From Candidatus Roizmanbacteria bacterium (lineage in GTDB: Bacteria; Patescibacteriota; Microgenomatia; UBA1406; GWC2-37-13), in the NCBI GenBank assembly GCA_026395475.1, contig JAPLYQ010000135.1, positions 1 to 6,908 of the forward strand: a stretch of 6,908 bases of DNA, read 5' to 3'. This document shows positions 4,098 through 6,908 of this stretch, piece after piece. Both the position numbers and the translations under genes were made by a program. The first letter of the stretch is position 1, and every line of letters begins with the position of its first letter. The notes beneath the pieces were generated by a model, which worked only from the letters and a program-made list of their open reading frames with translations, did no database searches and had not been told where the DNA came from.

Positions 4098-5357
4098 TTC
4101 ATCTCTTTCTATTCTCCAAAGACGGTTATATTTAGCAACTCGTTCTCCTCGTACTGGTGCGCCAAATTTTACGAATTCTGCCTGGATTGCAACAGATAGG
4201 TCCGAAACAAAGTCATCGTTTGTTTCTGAACTTCGTCCCGCAACAACATAGGATATTGAATTGGTGCGTGCTAAGTTTACAATATCAAATACTTCGGAAA
4301 TTGTCCCTATTTGATTTGGCTTTAATAAAAATGAGGTGCAAGTGCCTTCTCGTATTGCATATGTTAAACGATCTTTATTCATACGAATCAACTCATCACC
4401 GACAATATAGATTGTAGAGGATAAAGAAGTACTTAGCTTTTTCCAACTTGGCCAATCTTCTGCATCGAAGGGATCTTCTATATAGAGAATAGAATAATTA
4501 TCTAAAAGAAATTTTACAAAGTTAATGTATTCGTCACTTTTTAAAGGATGTGGTTTATCTTTGATCGTATATAGTCCTTTTTTTGAAAAGAATGAAGACG
4601 CAAAATCAATTCCCAAAAACATATCCAAACCCGCCTTCATTTTTACCTGTGAAATTGCTTCATTCAATATTTCTAAAGCATCAACATTTGTTGTAAGGTT
4701 TGGACTAAACCCTCCTTCTTCACCAACTGCAGTTGTGGCATTTCTATATTCAAGTACTTTTTTTAACTCAACATAGAGTTCAATTGCCTTTTGATAGGCA
4801 GTTCCGAAAGTAAATGAGGAAGAGGGGATAATCTGAAATTCTTGAAAGTCCATAGGAGTATTTGCATGTTTTCCTCCATTGATCATATTAAAAATGGGAG
4901 TTGGTACTTTATCAATTGGTATCTCAGACTTATAAATGGATTTATATAAACCATTTAAATATTTAAAAAGGGGCATTTGAACGTCTGCTGCTCCCGCTTT
5001 TGCTATCAATTGGGAAATAGTAAGAAGAGTATTCGTTCCTAGTCTACTCTTATTTTTTGTGCCGTCCGCCTTTACTAACCAATCGTCAATTTCCTTTAAT
5101 TTCGCTGGATTAACTCCTTTTAATTTGGGAGCAATAAGATCATTAATATACGAAACTGAATGAAGTACACCTTTTCCAAAAAAACGATTGCCATCTTCAT
5201 CACGAATATCAGCAGGTTCATTTGGGTAGTGTGCCTGAGCACCAGGTACAGACGTAACAACAGACACTCCACTATCAAGCACCAGTTGTGCTTCTACTGT
5301 AGGGAGTCCTCGTGAATCAATTATTTCATATGCTGCTATTGATTTAATGAGGGCCAT
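4083..5357 (-). CDS. eno: Enolase homologue with altered active site
   Basis: A 424-residue full-length enolase-family protein (2-phosphoglycerate to PEP in glycolysis and the reverse in gluconeogenesis, if active). Retained, with yeast equivalents: H164 (H159), E173 (E168), E214 (E211), metal ligands D251, E294 and D321 (D246, E295, D320), catalytic base K346 (K345), R375 (R374) and K409 (K396). The end RVAKYNRLWRIE is typical. Changed: the mobile loop PSGASTG is PGAQAHY (38-44) at identical spacing, so the Ser that ligates the second Mg is A42; SHRSGET is AGRSSET (373-379), so the active-site His is G374; DSRGNPT is DSRGLPT. These are substitutions without gaps, so frameshift is not the cause. 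It starts 3 nt after the ppsA stop with no good Shine-Dalgarno. It may be a divergent working enolase of its lineage, a paralogue with another activity, or a poor enzyme. Confidence 0.85.
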   Translation of the reverse strand: MALIKSIAAYEIIDSRGLPTVEAQLVLDSGVSVVTSVPGAQAHYPNEPADIRDEDGNRFFGKGVLHSVSYINDLIAPKLKGVNPAKLKEIDDWLVKADGTKNKSRLGTNTLLTISQLIAKAGAADVQMPLFKYLNGLYKSIYKSEIPIDKVPTPIFNMINGGKHANTPMDFQEFQIIPSSSFTFGTAYQKAIELYVELKKVLEYRNATTAVGEEGGFSPNLTTNVDALEILNEAISQVKMKAGLDMFLGIDFASSFFSKKGLYTIKDKPHPLKSDEYINFVKFLLDNYSILYIEDPFDAEDWPSWKKLSTSLSSTIYIVGDELIRMNKDRLTYAIREGTCTSFLLKPNQIGTISEVFDIVNLARTNSISYVVAGRSSETNDDFVSDLSVAIQAEFVKFGAPVRGERVAKYNRLWRIERDELKIQ

Positions 5358-5360
5358 ACG

Positions 5361-6908
5361 TTATTTTTTTAGACTTTCAAATTGTTTTCTTTCAATACCA
5401 TGAATTAACTCACGGGTTCTTTCTATCGCGTCTGGATTGACTGAGACACTTGTAATACCCGCTTTAACCAATCGTTCAACAATGTCAGGAAAATCGGACG
5501 CTGCTTGTCCGCAAATAGACGCTGTTACTCCATATTTCACAGCGGTTGTCACAATATATTCAAGAATCTGCACTATCATTGGATTTCGCTCATCATAGAT
5601 GTTGGAAACATGTTCATTATCTCGGTCAACTCCAAGAAGCATCATGGTCAGATCGTTGGTCCCAATTGAAATACCCTGTATTCCGACCTTGAGGAATTCT
5701 TCAAGATTAAGGGCACAATAAGGAACTTCTACCATGATCCAAAGTTTGAAGTCTGGATAATCAAGAAGTCCTGATTTACGTACGATCTCCTTTATCTTAA
5801 TAAGCTCCCATGGCACTCTCACAAATGGGATCATCAAATGCAAATTGCGATATCCCATATCCCATATTTTTTTAATCGCTTTTAATTCTAAGAAAAATTC
5901 ATAGGGATCATTAATATAACGAGATGCACCTCTATATCCAATCATTGGATTCTCTTCATGTGGTTCATATCGTGCTCCACCTTTTAAGTGTCTATATTCA
6001 TTTGTCTTAAAGTCTGTTGCTCTATAAACAACTTGTCGTGGGTTAAAAGGTTTTACAAACTTTAATAAATTGGAAGTAAGCTTCTCTACAAAAATGTGTT
6101 CTTTTTTTTCTTTAATAAATTCCTTAGGATGTGTTCCAATTTCAGCGATCATAAATTCAGCTCGAAGCAGTCCAATGCCGTCGGTGTCATGCTTTGCAAC
6201 CTCGGCTGCTTTCTCTGGTTCTGCAAGATTGACATACACTTTTGTGACTGTCTTTAATTTTGCTTTTGCATTCTTTATCTTTATCATTTCAACATCGTGT
6301 TTATGAGCTGCCGAAAGGATACTTCCTTTAAATACTTCTCCCGATGAGCCATTGACCGATACTGTTGATATGTTTTTCAAAATTCGTGTTGCACCTTCAG
6401 CTCCTACAACTGCAGGAATTCCCAATTCTCTTGATACGATGGCGGCGTGTGAAGTGCGTCCACCTTTTTCAGTGACTATCGCAATTGCCTTCTTCATAGC
6501 AGGAACATAGTCTGGATTTGTTTGTGGTGCAACAAGAACATCGCCCTTTTTAACCAATCCAATTTCTTTTGGTGAACGAATGATTACGACTGGTCCAATA
6601 CCAATACCAGGAGATGCAGGTGAACCAGTAACAAGTGGAAGAGTGCTTGAAAGCACATCACCAGTTTGTTTGGTAGAAACAGCATTCATTGTAGTTATTG
6701 GACGAGACTGTACAATAAATACTCTTTTATTCTCTATTGCCCACTCAATATCTTGTGGAAAATAATAGTGATTCTCAATATCTTTTACAAGAAGTGCAAC
6801 TCCTGTTAGTTCTTGTTCCGTAAGCTTTTGTAATGAGCCTTCTCTTTTGGAAAGTGCAACTTCAACATTTTTAGTTCCTGACTTTACATACTTTACATTT
6901 TGATAGGC
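5361..6908 (-). CDS. ppsA: Phosphoenolpyruvate synthase, C-terminal 515 residues (5' end outside window)
   Basis: PEP synthase makes PEP, AMP and phosphate from pyruvate, ATP and water; cytoplasmic, gluconeogenic direction. The frame is open to the window edge with no stop, so the ATG at 6687-6689 is internal. Numbering from the first visible residue: the end of the ATP-grasp domain with FPQDIEWA and FIVQSRPIT (50-72); the swivelling phosphohistidine domain with GGRTSHAAIVSRELGIPAVVG (phospho-acceptor His about residue 154); and the PEP/pyruvate-binding barrel with ATDFKTNEYRHLKGG, GYRGASRY, IMVEVPYCAL, SIGTNDLTMMLLGVDRDNE and SICGQAAS, whose Cys (about 466) is the usual catalytic acid. About 250-300 N-terminal residues, the rest of the ATP-grasp, are missing at the window edge. 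It ends 3 nt before eno, so the two are surely cotranscribed. SICGQAAS and GTNDLT favour PEP synthase over pyruvate phosphate dikinase, as does the FPQDIEWA context. Confidence 0.93.
   Translation of the reverse strand, partial: AYQNVKYVKSGTKNVEVALSKREGSLQKLTEQELTGVALLVKDIENHYYFPQDIEWAIENKRVFIVQSRPITTMNAVSTKQTGDVLSSTLPLVTGSPASPGIGIGPVVIIRSPKEIGLVKKGDVLVAPQTNPDYVPAMKKAIAIVTEKGGRTSHAAIVSRELGIPAVVGAEGATRILKNISTVSVNGSSGEVFKGSILSAAHKHDVEMIKIKNAKAKLKTVTKVYVNLAEPEKAAEVAKHDTDGIGLLRAEFMIAEIGTHPKEFIKEKKEHIFVEKLTSNLLKFVKPFNPRQVVYRATDFKTNEYRHLKGGARYEPHEENPMIGYRGASRYINDPYEFFLELKAIKKIWDMGYRNLHLMIPFVRVPWELIKIKEIVRKSGLLDYPDFKLWIMVEVPYCALNLEEFLKVGIQGISIGTNDLTMMLLGVDRDNEHVSNIYDERNPMIVQILEYIVTTAVKYGVTASICGQAASDFPDIVERLVKAGITSVSVNPDAIERTRELIHGIERKQFESLKK

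Noticed and set aside
6687..6689. ATG as the start of a shorter PEP-utilising protein
   Set aside because: The frame is open upstream to the window edge and encodes the conserved FPQDIEWA and QSRPIT segments of PEP synthase directly before it.

Overview
The window looks like a bacterial chromosome segment from a small-genome, AT-rich lineage. The best guess is a candidate-phyla-radiation (Patescibacteria) organism, perhaps Microgenomates-like. This is inference from compact proteins, almost touching genes, the absence of Shine-Dalgarno motifs before every visible start, a compact lineage-type solute-binding protein and a divergent enolase. There is no rRNA or other decisive marker. TGA and TAA both act as stops, and nothing suggests a recoded TGA.

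Layout: positions 1-1190 (+) hold the 3' part of an extracytoplasmic solute-binding protein (SBP_bac_5 type). Its N-terminus is cut by the window edge and it appears to carry a frameshift near position 30. A long palindrome with a T7 tract follows (1236-1322) and probably ends that transcript. Positions 1340-2087 (+) are a tRNA cluster: Leu(UAA), Leu(GAG), Thr(UGU) and Arg(UCU). The two Leu genes sit among tRNA fragments, a near-perfect 19-nt direct repeat of a tRNA 3' end, and two inverted copies of a small double-hairpin element. That element has identical 17-nt arms and unrelated loops. It is the part of the window least explained by known features. A Nudix hydrolase (2105-2524, +) follows tRNA-Arg closely and overlaps the end of ruvB tail-to-tail by 15 nt.

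The rest (2510-6908) is one minus-strand block read right to left: ppsA (PEP synthase, 5' end beyond the window), eno (enolase homologue), ruvA and ruvB. The gaps are 3, 21 and 1 nt. The first two genes belong to phosphoenolpyruvate metabolism: PEP synthase makes PEP from pyruvate, and enolase interconverts PEP and 2-phosphoglycerate. The last two form the Holliday-junction branch-migration motor. A promoter-like sequence just before ruvA, spaced for a leaderless transcript, may let ruvAB be expressed apart from the metabolic genes.

The enolase homologue keeps the metal ligands, the catalytic lysine and the glutamate pair. It has lost the Ser-Gly-Ala-Ser-Thr loop and the His of the Ser-His-Arg-Ser motif, so its activity should not be assumed. 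No CRISPR array, insertion sequence with a transposase, origin or known riboswitch was seen.
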